A DNA stretch of 22,768 nucleotides from a virus: positions 1 through 22,768 of IMG/VR virus record IMGVR_UViG_3300042691_007365; one strand, given 5' to 3'. Every line of letters starts with the position of its first letter. Position 1 is the stretch's first letter. The position numbers were made by a program, and so were the translations under genes. A model generated the notes under the pieces. That model was not told the origin of the DNA. It did not search any database and saw only the letters and a program-made list of their open reading frames with translations. This document shows, piece after piece, positions 1-6,941 of the stretch.

Positions 1-455
1 GAGCCAAGGCATACAAATGATCCTCCGCCACCAGCAGCTGCACCAGATGCTGCAATAACTTCATTATCTGATGTATCACCAGGTGTTTGACCAACAACCA
101 TTTCTAGTTTTTGACCAACTGTTAAGTTAAACCTTGCGGTAATAACAGCGCCGAGCCCTGGATCAGTCAATGATCCATAGCTTCCCTGTGCACCGCGAGC
201 AGTGATTTCGTAAATTCCAGTTGCTGGAACTGTCCACAATTGATATCCGTCTGCTCGACCAATATTAAAATTCGCAGGATTTGATGTCCAAGTAGCTGCG
301 CTATAAGCAGAAAGCATCTGCGCTATGGTTGGACCAAACCTCCCAGCTTTTCCAGCAGTTGTAAATGTATGCGTTGTAAACGAATACAATACTTCTTTTG
401 CTTGGAATCTCCCTTGCGGTCCATATGCTCCTCGAACTGTTGAAAGTAGAGGCAT
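1..455 (-). CDS. Glycine-rich tail fibre/adhesin, 3' end cut off by the window
   Basis: An open frame starts at an ATG at 455 and runs off the left edge with no stop, so about 151 residues are visible and the C-terminus is missing. The start follows AGGAGGAG with four bases between, and the stop TAG of the upstream fibre gene is part of that ribosome binding site. The protein begins MPLLSTVRGAYGPQG. Around residues 75-90 it has the pattern LWTVPATGIYEITARGAQG, followed by a VGQ turn and a Gly-rich stretch ending GGGGSF near the edge. This layout (W-x-VP-x-TG-x-Y, then GxG-rich loops) is seen in glycine-rich phage tail-tip proteins and adhesins, where Gly-rich loops can contact the host surface. 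The role in receptor binding is inferred from family resemblance and from its place at the end of the fibre cluster. Confidence 0.72.
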   Translation of the reverse strand, partial: MPLLSTVRGAYGPQGRFQAKEVLYSFTTHTFTTAGKAGRFGPTIAQMLSAYSAATWTSNPANFNIGRADGYQLWTVPATGIYEITARGAQGSYGSLTDPGLGAVITARFNLTVGQKLEMVVGQTPGDTSDNEVIAASGAAAGGGGSFVCLG

Positions 456-463
456 AACTCCTC

Positions 464-2248
464 CTAGAAGTTGTTCATTGCTCCGCCGTATACGATCCAA
501 GATCCGCCGCTTGTGCGCATCATTGTAAACGTAAAAATATCAATTTTCCCAGCACCATTTGTTCCACTTGGAGCAGATCCACCAGCCCACTTAAGCGTCT
601 GAGTTGATCCGTCAATTTGGAACGTTGTTGGAATATAACCAGTAGAGCCTTGAGTTACGAACACGTTGATGGTCATTACTCGGGATGCTGTGGTTGGCAC
701 ATTCGTTACGTTAAATGTCATTGCACCAGTTGGCGCAGTAGCAATGTAATAAATGTTCCCTGATGTCCAGTTAAGAGTTCCTACATTTGATGCAAGTGTA
801 ACGTCAACAACTTGTTCACGCATTTCCTGCACGTCTGTGGTTCCAGTAAACGAAGATCCGCCAGTAAATGTTACTAGCCCACTAGCAGAAATTGTTGAAG
901 CTGTTAGCGCACCAGTTTGGAAGTCTCCATTAATAAGACCAGCTTCGCTAAAGTTAACGGTGTTGGATGGCTTGGTTGTTGCCTCTTCGAATACTTTGAT
1001 AATACCATCAGAAGCATCCCTGACCATTCCGCCGAATCGTCGCTTTGCCGAGACCGTGACGGAACCAGCAGGTGAAACAGCTGCAGACGTGACGTTCGCT
1101 GCTGTCTTCTGATATGTAAACGTCGTCGTAGTAGGCACGCTGGCAATTGGATAAGTTCCGTTAAAAGTTGCATCAACACCAGTGATTACTGCAATATCGC
1201 CAATTGAATACCCATGGGCAGTCCCAGTGGTAAGAGTTGCAATATTTGAAGTGAGTGCTTTATTTGTAATTGTTTTTGTTGATGGTGTAGTCGGAATACC
1301 GTATTCAAGAACAATACCAAGGTCAACAACATCTGTTACGTTGTTAGATCCAACAGTAATCGTTGCGTCTTCAACTGCAAGGTTGTCCGTTGTTACTGAA
1401 GTCCCAGATCCACCAAAAGAAATTGCACCTTGGATGTTAACATCGCCCTGGATGCCAACTCCGCCGACTACAGTAAGTGCTCCTGTCGTTGGGCTTGTTG
1501 ATGCGGTTGGAATTTCGATATGGATATTCTGGTCTGGCGTAATAACCATCTGGGTATTGTCGCTTGACAAACCTCCAGCGGCAAATACGATCTTGTTTTG
1601 AGCGCCGTTAGATCCCGTGGCGAATACAAGGTTCCCATCGCCAGATGTTCCAGCTGGTGCTTCCATGAAGACGTATCCATCATGACCACCAGTGATAGTA
1701 AACTCTGGATCAGAGAAGTTTGCTGCAGTGATCCCCATGTCAATCCAGCCAGAATCATCTGTACCGTTATTGGCATAGGCGATAAAGTCTGTGGAAGAGT
1801 CAGCGCTGTTTCCAGTATTTCGGAATGCGATTTGCGCATAGTCAGTCGCAGAAGTCTGAACGACAGCCTTTGGGTTTGTTAGAGAATCATAGAATGTTGA
1901 TGCGCCAGATCCAGCAAGAATACTGTCAGAGGAAATAAGGTCATCACCAGCAGTGATATCTCCACTTGTAGTAACAGTAGTTACAGATGGATTAGTTGTC
2001 CACTGAGTGACTGTACCGTTATTGGTGAGGATATATCCAGAATATTCATTAGCTACATTAACACCTTCAGCAAGTTTATCCCAATAAGCTGAATCCGTTG
2101 GAGAATTTCCAGCAGCAGACTCTACGTTCTTGTAAACGTATGAGCTTCCGTTATATAGCACTACATCATTTCGCTCATAGGTCGTTCCAGAGCTGTATGC
2201 ACCTTTAAAGTCAAACCTAATTTTACCAAGATCGATTAGCTCAGCCAT
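464..2248 (-). CDS. Large modular tail fibre protein (594 aa)
   Basis: The ATG at 2248 lies just after the stop of the 87-aa gene, with GGAGG overlapping that gene's last codons. The N-terminus (residues 9-55) has F-x-G-x-Y, then YERNDVVLYNGSSYVYKN and a final YWDKL, a small beta module resembling chitin-binding type 5/12 domains that is common at the start of phage fibres. Residues about 105-275 contain DFIAYANNGTDDSGWIDMG and later TGALTVVGGVGIQGDV; from memory this module occurs in T4-like cyanophage structural proteins. Residues about 330-400 form a Thr/Val-rich beta domain (GTAHGYSIGD, then VDATFNGTY). The C-terminal 100 residues are beta-rich and end GGAMNNF. No enzymatic motif is seen. 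It is probably a structural or receptor-binding fibre subunit. Exact function and oligomeric state are unknown. Confidence 0.8.
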   Translation of the reverse strand: MAELIDLGKIRFDFKGAYSSGTTYERNDVVLYNGSSYVYKNVESAAGNSPTDSAYWDKLAEGVNVANEYSGYILTNNGTVTQWTTNPSVTTVTTSGDITAGDDLISSDSILAGSGASTFYDSLTNPKAVVQTSATDYAQIAFRNTGNSADSSTDFIAYANNGTDDSGWIDMGITAANFSDPEFTITGGHDGYVFMEAPAGTSGDGNLVFATGSNGAQNKIVFAAGGLSSDNTQMVITPDQNIHIEIPTASTSPTTGALTVVGGVGIQGDVNIQGAISFGGSGTSVTTDNLAVEDATITVGSNNVTDVVDLGIVLEYGIPTTPSTKTITNKALTSNIATLTTGTAHGYSIGDIAVITGVDATFNGTYPIASVPTTTTFTYQKTAANVTSAAVSPAGSVTVSAKRRFGGMVRDASDGIIKVFEEATTKPSNTVNFSEAGLINGDFQTGALTASTISASGLVTFTGGSSFTGTTDVQEMREQVVDVTLASNVGTLNWTSGNIYYIATAPTGAMTFNVTNVPTTASRVMTINVFVTQGSTGYIPTTFQIDGSTQTLKWAGGSAPSGTNGAGKIDIFTFTMMRTSGGSWIVYGGAMNNF

Positions 2249-2249
2249 G

Positions 2250-2513
2250 TTACCTTACCTCCATTAGAAGATGCCCACTGGCACTAAAAGAAAAGACCAG
2301 CTTATTTTGTGTCCACACCCACTGGTCATAGTCTGAAGAACGATTCGTAAGACCGTTCTCTGGGAGATAGACTGCAGTACCATCTGCAATTTTATTAATT
2401 GTTAGCGTACCGTCGTCTTCCAGACGAAAGCCATAGAACGCCTTTCCGAGTACGTTCTTTCCGCCAGCAATGAGGATTGGAGTCAGAGACTCCTTAGATC
2501 GTGCGTATGCCAT
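2250..2513 (-). CDS. Small hypothetical protein in the fibre cluster (87 aa)
   Basis: The ATG at 2513 is preceded by TAAGGAGT, which also carries the stop codon of the upstream 106-aa gene, so the two are tightly coupled. The protein is a short soluble polypeptide without signal peptide or membrane segment. It has alternating short beta-type stretches (GFRLEDDGTLTINKI, KLVFSFSASGHLLMEV) and aromatic residues in the middle (YDQWVWTQ). I do not recognise the family. Position between fibre genes and the good ribosome binding site argue for a small tail-tip or fibre accessory protein, such as a fibre connector or chaperone. This is context only. Confidence 0.7.
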   Translation of the reverse strand: MAYARSKESLTPILIAGGKNVLGKAFYGFRLEDDGTLTINKIADGTAVYLPENGLTNRSSDYDQWVWTQNKLVFSFSASGHLLMEVR

Positions 2514-2522
2514 GCTGACTCC

Positions 2523-2843
2523 TTATAGCTGGTCAATGCCATTGACAACAAATGAGGTATGACCATTTGTTGCTTTGACATAGATTTTGTCAGTATTGAT
2601 AACAGCGAAGCGATATGTTTCGTAGCTATTGGATGGCTCAAGTGTTAAATTGTGGGCGATATACCCCCTGCTCGACTCTGTGTTATCGTTCAGAGGAGCG
2701 ATCCAAACATATACCCTTGAGGATTCCACCTGACTTTTATTTGTTGCAATCACAGATACAAGATAGGTCGATGCGGAGGTAAATGCAACGGCATCGGTAT
2801 CTTCGGCTGGATTTGAAATAGCTAGCCTAGTAATTTCTGCCAT
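2523..2843 (-). CDS. Small beta-sandwich-like tail protein (106 aa)
   Basis: I place the start at the ATG at 2843, where TAATG overlaps the stop of the 280-aa fibre gene and a GGGGG run lies just upstream. A longer frame beginning at 2858 would reach further into that gene and has no better ribosome binding site. The sequence begins MAEITRLAISNPAEDTDAV and has repeated beta-type strands: SSRVYVWIAPL, then GYIAHNLTLEPSNSYETYRFAV, then DKIYVKATNGHTSFVVNGI. This pattern (hydrophobic strand, a loop giving a default value, then a strand ending in 'asfvvnGi') is familiar in small phage structural proteins that sit beside fibres. No specific family or receptor can be named. Confidence 0.72.
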   Translation of the reverse strand: MAEITRLAISNPAEDTDAVAFTSASTYLVSVIATNKSQVESSRVYVWIAPLNDNTESSRGYIAHNLTLEPSNSYETYRFAVINTDKIYVKATNGHTSFVVNGIDQL

Positions 2844-3685
2844 TATGCCCCCATCCACCAGACTGTTGCAATGCCGCCTGAAACCAAGCCGCCGCTGTCA
2901 ATCGTGGCGTTAACCCATTTAGTCCCATCATATTTCAGATATTGCCCAGCCTCAAGAGAGGTAATGAGCACATTGTGCAATTCTTCTAGTTCAAATCCGT
3001 TTTGTATGTACACAAAAATCTCGCCATTTGCGTCGATTTTAGGAACAAATCCAACAAGAACTGCGTGATTTGGTACTGATGGTCTTGTACCAGTAATACC
3101 ACCAGGTGTTGTGGCAGAAAGCCATACTGCTTGTCCAGCAGTTAATCCAGTAGTATCAACATTTTTTAGCAAACCAGATACAGTCAAATACCCAGTTTCG
3201 TTATTTGTAATAGTTTGACGAACAATCCCTACCGTTTTAGAAGATGTTGATTCACCGCTAGCGGATGCTAGCGCAACAGTTGGAACATTTCCGCTAGCTC
3301 CGTTGATGTAGACAACCTGACCCCTGGTTAATGTTGAACCAGTTAGGTTTTTCACAAGCAATCGGAGCTCATCGGCAACGTTATCAATCCATTCAAGACC
3401 GCCAGAAACGGTACTATTCGCCGAAAGGATTTGACCATTTGATCCAACAGCTAAACGGATTGGAGTATCTGATGCCCCACCTACAATCAAATCGCCTTTC
3501 GCATCAATGATTGTATCTGGGATGCCAGACCCACCTTCTGAGGTGGCTCCAAGGTCTATCCACAAGCCATTAGCACGGGCATAGACCTTGTTAAGATCTG
3601 TGTTATAGTACACGTCTCCATCTGATGGGGAAGTAGGCTCTGAAGCGTACTTCGGCAGATTTAGACTGGCTGTAAACTTGGGCAT
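2843..3685 (-). CDS. Tail fibre protein with beta-rich modules (280 aa)
   Basis: The ATG at 3685 follows TAAGGAGG with seven bases between, so the start is secure. The N-terminus (MPKFTASLNLPKYA, then SDGDVYYNTDLNKVYAR and NGLWIDLG) matches in layout the start of the next fibre gene upstream (3704-5155), so both appear to share one N-terminal module for attachment. Residues about 60-95 carry the pattern IDAKGDLIVG...DTPIRLAVGSNGQIL followed by GGLEWID, a module common in environmental phage fibres. Residues about 110-210 have LTRGQVVYINGASG and GLTAGQAVWLSATTPGG, which look like an exchangeable beta domain. The C-terminus (QYLKYDGTKWVNATID, then VWWMGA) is probably the distal end. No hydrolase motif is visible. 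Confidence 0.8.
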   Translation of the reverse strand: MPKFTASLNLPKYASEPTSPSDGDVYYNTDLNKVYARANGLWIDLGATSEGGSGIPDTIIDAKGDLIVGGASDTPIRLAVGSNGQILSANSTVSGGLEWIDNVADELRLLVKNLTGSTLTRGQVVYINGASGNVPTVALASASGESTSSKTVGIVRQTITNNETGYLTVSGLLKNVDTTGLTAGQAVWLSATTPGGITGTRPSVPNHAVLVGFVPKIDANGEIFVYIQNGFELEELHNVLITSLEAGQYLKYDGTKWVNATIDSGGLVSGGIATVWWMGA

Positions 3686-3703
3686 CTTAACCTCCTTAGG
3701 TTA

Positions 3704-5155
3704 TTAGCCGATTACTACAACGCGGTAGTCTCCAGCGACACTGCACATCACAGTGATTGCGCTGGTGGTTGTGGTCACTACATCTGCAATGACCATCGCG
3801 TCGGTAGAGTCGTAAACGTTAACGATTACGTTCTTTGTGCCGAGCGAGTGGGTGATTGTCTTATTCTCACCAGCAGTCCACGTTGCCGTGACGCTGTAGC
3901 GAGTCATAAAACCAAGGTTTGTCTTGGCACCAGCCGCATCAGTTGCGCCAGTACCGCCGTTTAGAACTGGTAGTGTTCCTGTAACCGTCGAGGTTCCAAG
4001 ATCAACAGCTCCAGTTGCAAGCTTTGCTGAGCCGATGCCGCCGTCCTTAACGCGCAATGCATCGCTTGAGACTTCAATCGTCGAGTTATCAACGTTGACA
4101 TCAAGAGTATTGCCAGACTTGCTAAGAGCAGAGCCAGCAGTAATCTGACCAGCGCCAGAGAACTGAGCCCAGGTAAGAGGAGTGGTGCCAAGGGTGACAG
4201 ACCCGTTAGTGGTTAGAACCCACCCGCTATCAGCCTGAGATCCTTCCTCAACAAAGGTGAATGCACCAGGAGTGACATCTCCACCTGAATCGAAGTCGGT
4301 TGCTCGTACAGCAGCACCAGTAGCCTGAACGACGTAAATGCCGTTCTCTTCTGGGTTTGCTTGATTCTTGACAAGTACGCGATTGCCAGCAACAAGTGTG
4401 ACCGTATCAACAACATCGCCAGCTTCAAGATCTGTCGCAAGTGCGAGCGTTTCAGTTGTTGCAACTCGAACACTCTCTTTTACGTCAAGCCCAAGTCGTG
4501 ATGCGTCTACATATGCCTTAGTTGCTGCATCCTGAGCATTCTGTGGGTCAGCAAGACCAGTAATTCGGTTGCTGCCAAATGCTACGTTAGTATTTGGAGT
4601 TGCAAACTCATCAAGACGATACGCCTTAACAGTTGTTGCAAGATCAGAGATTGTGCTAGCAGCTTGTGTGCCAGTATGATTTGCTCGATCTAGATACCAA
4701 GTACCATCTTCACCATCAAGTTCGTCTGCATTTGAAGCCGTACCAATAAGATCTGCGCTGATTGTGCCAGCTGAGAAGTCTCCAGAGGCATCTCGTTGAA
4801 CAAGAGTTGATACGGTATTTGAGCTCGTTGCGCCATTGACAAGGTTGTAATGGGCAGAGGACATTGACCCAGCGCTGTCAGCGTCAGCAGCGTCAATTGA
4901 TACTGTGGCAGTTGTTCCTACCGTGCTAACTTGAATTGGCGCTGTGCCAGAAACTGTCTTAATTGCGCCGTCATCGACTGCAACCCAGGCAGTTCCATTA
5001 TAGTACTTCAAAGTGTCAACGGTCGTATCGTAAACAATTTGACCATCGACTGGCGAAGCGATTGCATTGATTTGAGTCGTCGTGAGGTTCTGAATGCGGG
5101 CATTCTGAAGCTCATTCTGGCTCAGGTTTAGATTAGCGAGAAATTTTGTAGCCAT
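3704..5155 (-). CDS. Tail fibre protein, modular, repeat-type (483 aa)
   Basis: The ATG at 5155 is preceded by TAAGGAGTAGAC, giving a clear ribosome binding site. The N-terminal 65 residues contain NLNLSQNELQNARIQNL, SPVDGQIVYDTTVDTLKYYNG and TAWVAV, the same module as the 280-aa fibre. Residues about 70-180 hold DAADADSAGSMSSAHYNLVNG and DASGDFSAGTISADLIGTASNADELDG. Around residues 210-340 a longer module begins ATKAYVDASRLGLDVKESV and contains GNRVLVKNQANPEENGIYVV. Then comes the pattern VLNGGTGATDAAGAKTNLGF, a frequent phage fibre repeat. The last 70 residues (ITHSLGTKNVIVNVYD onward) form a small beta domain like ones found at phage fibre ends. All of this supports a structural fibre. The receptor is unknown. 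Confidence 0.85.
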   Translation of the reverse strand: MATKFLANLNLSQNELQNARIQNLTTTQINAIASPVDGQIVYDTTVDTLKYYNGTAWVAVDDGAIKTVSGTAPIQVSTVGTTATVSIDAADADSAGSMSSAHYNLVNGATSSNTVSTLVQRDASGDFSAGTISADLIGTASNADELDGEDGTWYLDRANHTGTQAASTISDLATTVKAYRLDEFATPNTNVAFGSNRITGLADPQNAQDAATKAYVDASRLGLDVKESVRVATTETLALATDLEAGDVVDTVTLVAGNRVLVKNQANPEENGIYVVQATGAAVRATDFDSGGDVTPGAFTFVEEGSQADSGWVLTTNGSVTLGTTPLTWAQFSGAGQITAGSALSKSGNTLDVNVDNSTIEVSSDALRVKDGGIGSAKLATGAVDLGTSTVTGTLPVLNGGTGATDAAGAKTNLGFMTRYSVTATWTAGENKTITHSLGTKNVIVNVYDSTDAMVIADVVTTTTSAITVMCSVAGDYRVVVIG

Positions 5156-5164
5156 GTCTACTCC

Positions 5165-5524
5165 TTAGTTCAGAAATGCCTGCCCTGAGAATGTCCCAGA
5201 GAAGCTAACAGTGAGGCTATTATTGGAGACGTAATTGACTTCTCCATAGACCACATTACTTGCGCTATCTACAACCGAAACGGAGGGATAGCAAGCAAGA
5301 TTATGAGTAATTGTCCAGCTGCTTGCTGGAACATTTTGATTATGAATGTATGTAGCGTGTGAAGCACCAGATGGACCTTGTGGTCCAACCTCACCCTGGA
5401 TTCCTTGCGGACCGACCTCGGCGAGCACTACCTCAAAGGCATTTGTCTGAACTTCGACTGTTAGATTTTCTTCGTCCACGACTACTACATTGGCTGGCTG
5501 CTCAACTGTAGTATTCGTACTCAT
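5165..5524 (-). CDS. Collagen-like short tail protein (119 aa)
   Basis: The start ATG at 5524 overlaps the TGA stop of the gene before it as ATGA, suggesting coupled translation. The first 35 residues are acidic and beta-rich. Residues 38-53 read GPQGIQGEVGPQGPSG, five Gly-x-y triplets, a collagen-like segment able to trimerise. The C-terminal about 60 residues (SWTITHNLACYPSVSVVDSA onward, ending FSGQAFLN) form a small beta domain that resembles the C-terminal end of the 483-aa fibre (HSLGTKNVIVNVYDS). The protein is probably a short trimeric fibre or a linker between the tail tip and the longer fibres. Only five triplets are present, so the collagen part is a short coupling segment and not a long rod. 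Confidence 0.78.
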   Translation of the reverse strand: MSTNTTVEQPANVVVVDEENLTVEVQTNAFEVVLAEVGPQGIQGEVGPQGPSGASHATYIHNQNVPASSWTITHNLACYPSVSVVDSASNVVYGEVNYVSNNSLTVSFSGTFSGQAFLN

Positions 5525-5874
5525 CTGGTTACCTCCGCGATAATCTCAACGGAGCCACGCAAAAGCCTTGTTACTTCCCCTCCAGAAGAAGTAAGTTCTA
5601 GGTCATACACTCCCTTTGGCATCTCTGACAATAGTGCGGTAACTTCGTCTTGTGCAACAATTGTAATCGTTCCAGCGGAACCGCCTAACGTGATGCGACC
5701 ATTTGCAGTGCTGCATTCGAGCACAACGTCCGAATCTCGGACACGCTCACGCACTTGCATTTTGGCAGTGTAACCAGTAAGATTAATTGGGACCCCAGCG
5801 GAATCCTTCCATGTAATAACTCGTCGGAAGGTTGCGCCTTGCTCGATAATAATGTCATGCTTTCCAGCAGGCAT
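5521..5874 (-). CDS. Small beta-rich tail tip protein (117 aa)
   Basis: I start the gene at the ATG at 5874, which follows TAGGAGGGCAT; the collar gene's TAG stop is part of that site. The same frame stays open to 6093 but that extension lies inside the collar gene and has unlike composition. The sequence has EQGATFRRVITWKDSAGVP, then NLTGYTAKMQVRE, and at the end VYDLELTSSGGEVTRLLRGS followed by EVTR. This order (G-x-T-F, 'PinLTGytakMqvR', 'YdLel', closing eVTR) is a layout I know from short phage tail and baseplate-associated proteins next to fibre genes, some resembling the N-terminal domain of BppU. It probably forms a beta-sandwich adaptor at the tail tip. I cannot assign a definite family. 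Confidence 0.78.
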   Translation of the reverse strand: MPAGKHDIIIEQGATFRRVITWKDSAGVPINLTGYTAKMQVRERVRDSDVVLECSTANGRITLGGSAGTITIVAQDEVTALLSEMPKGVYDLELTSSGGEVTRLLRGSVEIIAEVTR

Positions 5875-5882
5875 ATGCCCTC

Positions 5883-6941
5883 CTAAGTTTTGATAATAAA
5901 GTTTAGTCGTGTTGCTTTTGGTGAAATTGCAGTACCACCATACGTCGCAGCTCCAGTGGCAGTCGTATCTGTTCCAACAGTCCCAGAAACTGATCCGCCA
6001 GCTGTTGTCGCAAACCCAGCCAAAACATTGATTGTGTGGTCGTGGCTTGGAACGTTTACTGTGTGCGTATGCGCTGTGGAGTTTGTAGTCCATGCAGAAG
6101 CTTGGTAACTGTGAGTATGCGTTCCTGATGGAACGCTTACTGAAGTACCAGTTGAAGGGAACAATCGAGATGCAGCAGCACTTGGAGCACCAGTACTTTC
6201 CACTGCATTGGGTGCAGTATGTGTATGTCCAGTAGATCCGCTATCAAATGCTGCGATATCTGTTGATACTGAGTTTATCCCAGCAGCATCATGTGTGTGA
6301 GATGATCCACTAAATGATCCACTGAACGTATGGCTATGAGAAGTGCTGTGAGTATGTGCCCGATCGTTTGTAATTGTCGAGTTTGGTCCAATTGTTCCAG
6401 TAGTGTTCGACCAGGCCCCAACAGTCGTTAAACTGCCTAAAAACCTGTCTCTCATGTCTGGGGTGGTAAAATTTCCCCCTGGAGACCCGCCTAGGAGCGC
6501 TCCTAAGGCTGGATAAGTGTTATATGCGTATAAAGTGCCATCGCAGAAAAGCCAGCCCGTAGGAGCCGTTCCTGTAAGCCACCCGACTACAGAGCCTGTT
6601 GGAGCGCCAGCTACCCCTGTGATAGCCCCAGATGAAATCTGAAGATAAGGGGTACTTGTTGCTGGTCGCACTACGGAATCGATCCAACGATCTTCTCCGT
6701 CAATGCAGGCGATTACCTGATCACCAATCGAAGGCATCTGCAGCCCGCGAACACGGAAGTTTGCAGAAGTCGTATCTGATCCAGAAAGCTTAACCGTAAT
6801 CGCTGAGGTTGCAGTATCAACTGCCGTGACCTCTGCGAGGTAACGATTGACAAATGCATTAGACCCAAGCTCGTTACGGACTGCCTCTTTTACAAGGTTC
6901 ATCAATTCGGTAGTAAATACCTTATCGCCAATCTCAGCCAT
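5883..6941 (-). CDS. Tail spike/fibre: OB-like N-terminus, collar domain, His-x-His repeats (352 aa)
   Basis: TAATG joins its start at 6941 to the stop of the hub-like gene. Residues 1-92 (ending DQVIACIDGEDRWIDSVV) look like the small OB-type barrel found at the base of phage spikes. Residues about 115-170 carry the phage tail collar signature: GSVVGWLTGTAPTGWLFCDG, YPALGALLGG, then FTTPDMRDRFL. From residue 195 to 302 there are seven His-x-His pairs (196/198, 202/204, 215/217, 239/241, 275/277, 291/293, 300/302). The end, ATRLNFIIKT, is the usual finish of collar-type fibres. In T4-type long fibres and in P2/phi92 spikes, His-x-His pairs on three chains bind iron along the axis, so a metal-stabilised trimer is expected. 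It probably forms a central tail-tip fibre or spike. Confidence 0.85.
   Translation of the reverse strand: MAEIGDKVFTTELMNLVKEAVRNELGSNAFVNRYLAEVTAVDTATSAITVKLSGSDTTSANFRVRGLQMPSIGDQVIACIDGEDRWIDSVVRPATSTPYLQISSGAITGVAGAPTGSVVGWLTGTAPTGWLFCDGTLYAYNTYPALGALLGGSPGGNFTTPDMRDRFLGSLTTVGAWSNTTGTIGPNSTITNDRAHTHSTSHSHTFSGSFSGSSHTHDAAGINSVSTDIAAFDSGSTGHTHTAPNAVESTGAPSAAASRLFPSTGTSVSVPSGTHTHSYQASAWTTNSTAHTHTVNVPSHDHTINVLAGFATTAGGSVSGTVGTDTTATGAATYGGTAISPKATRLNFIIKT

Noticed and set aside
5875-6093. N-terminal extension of the 117-aa tail tip protein to 190 aa
   Set aside because: It lies in another frame of the collar gene, is His/Trp/Cys-rich and unlike the rest, while a strong ribosome binding site stands just before the ATG at 5874.
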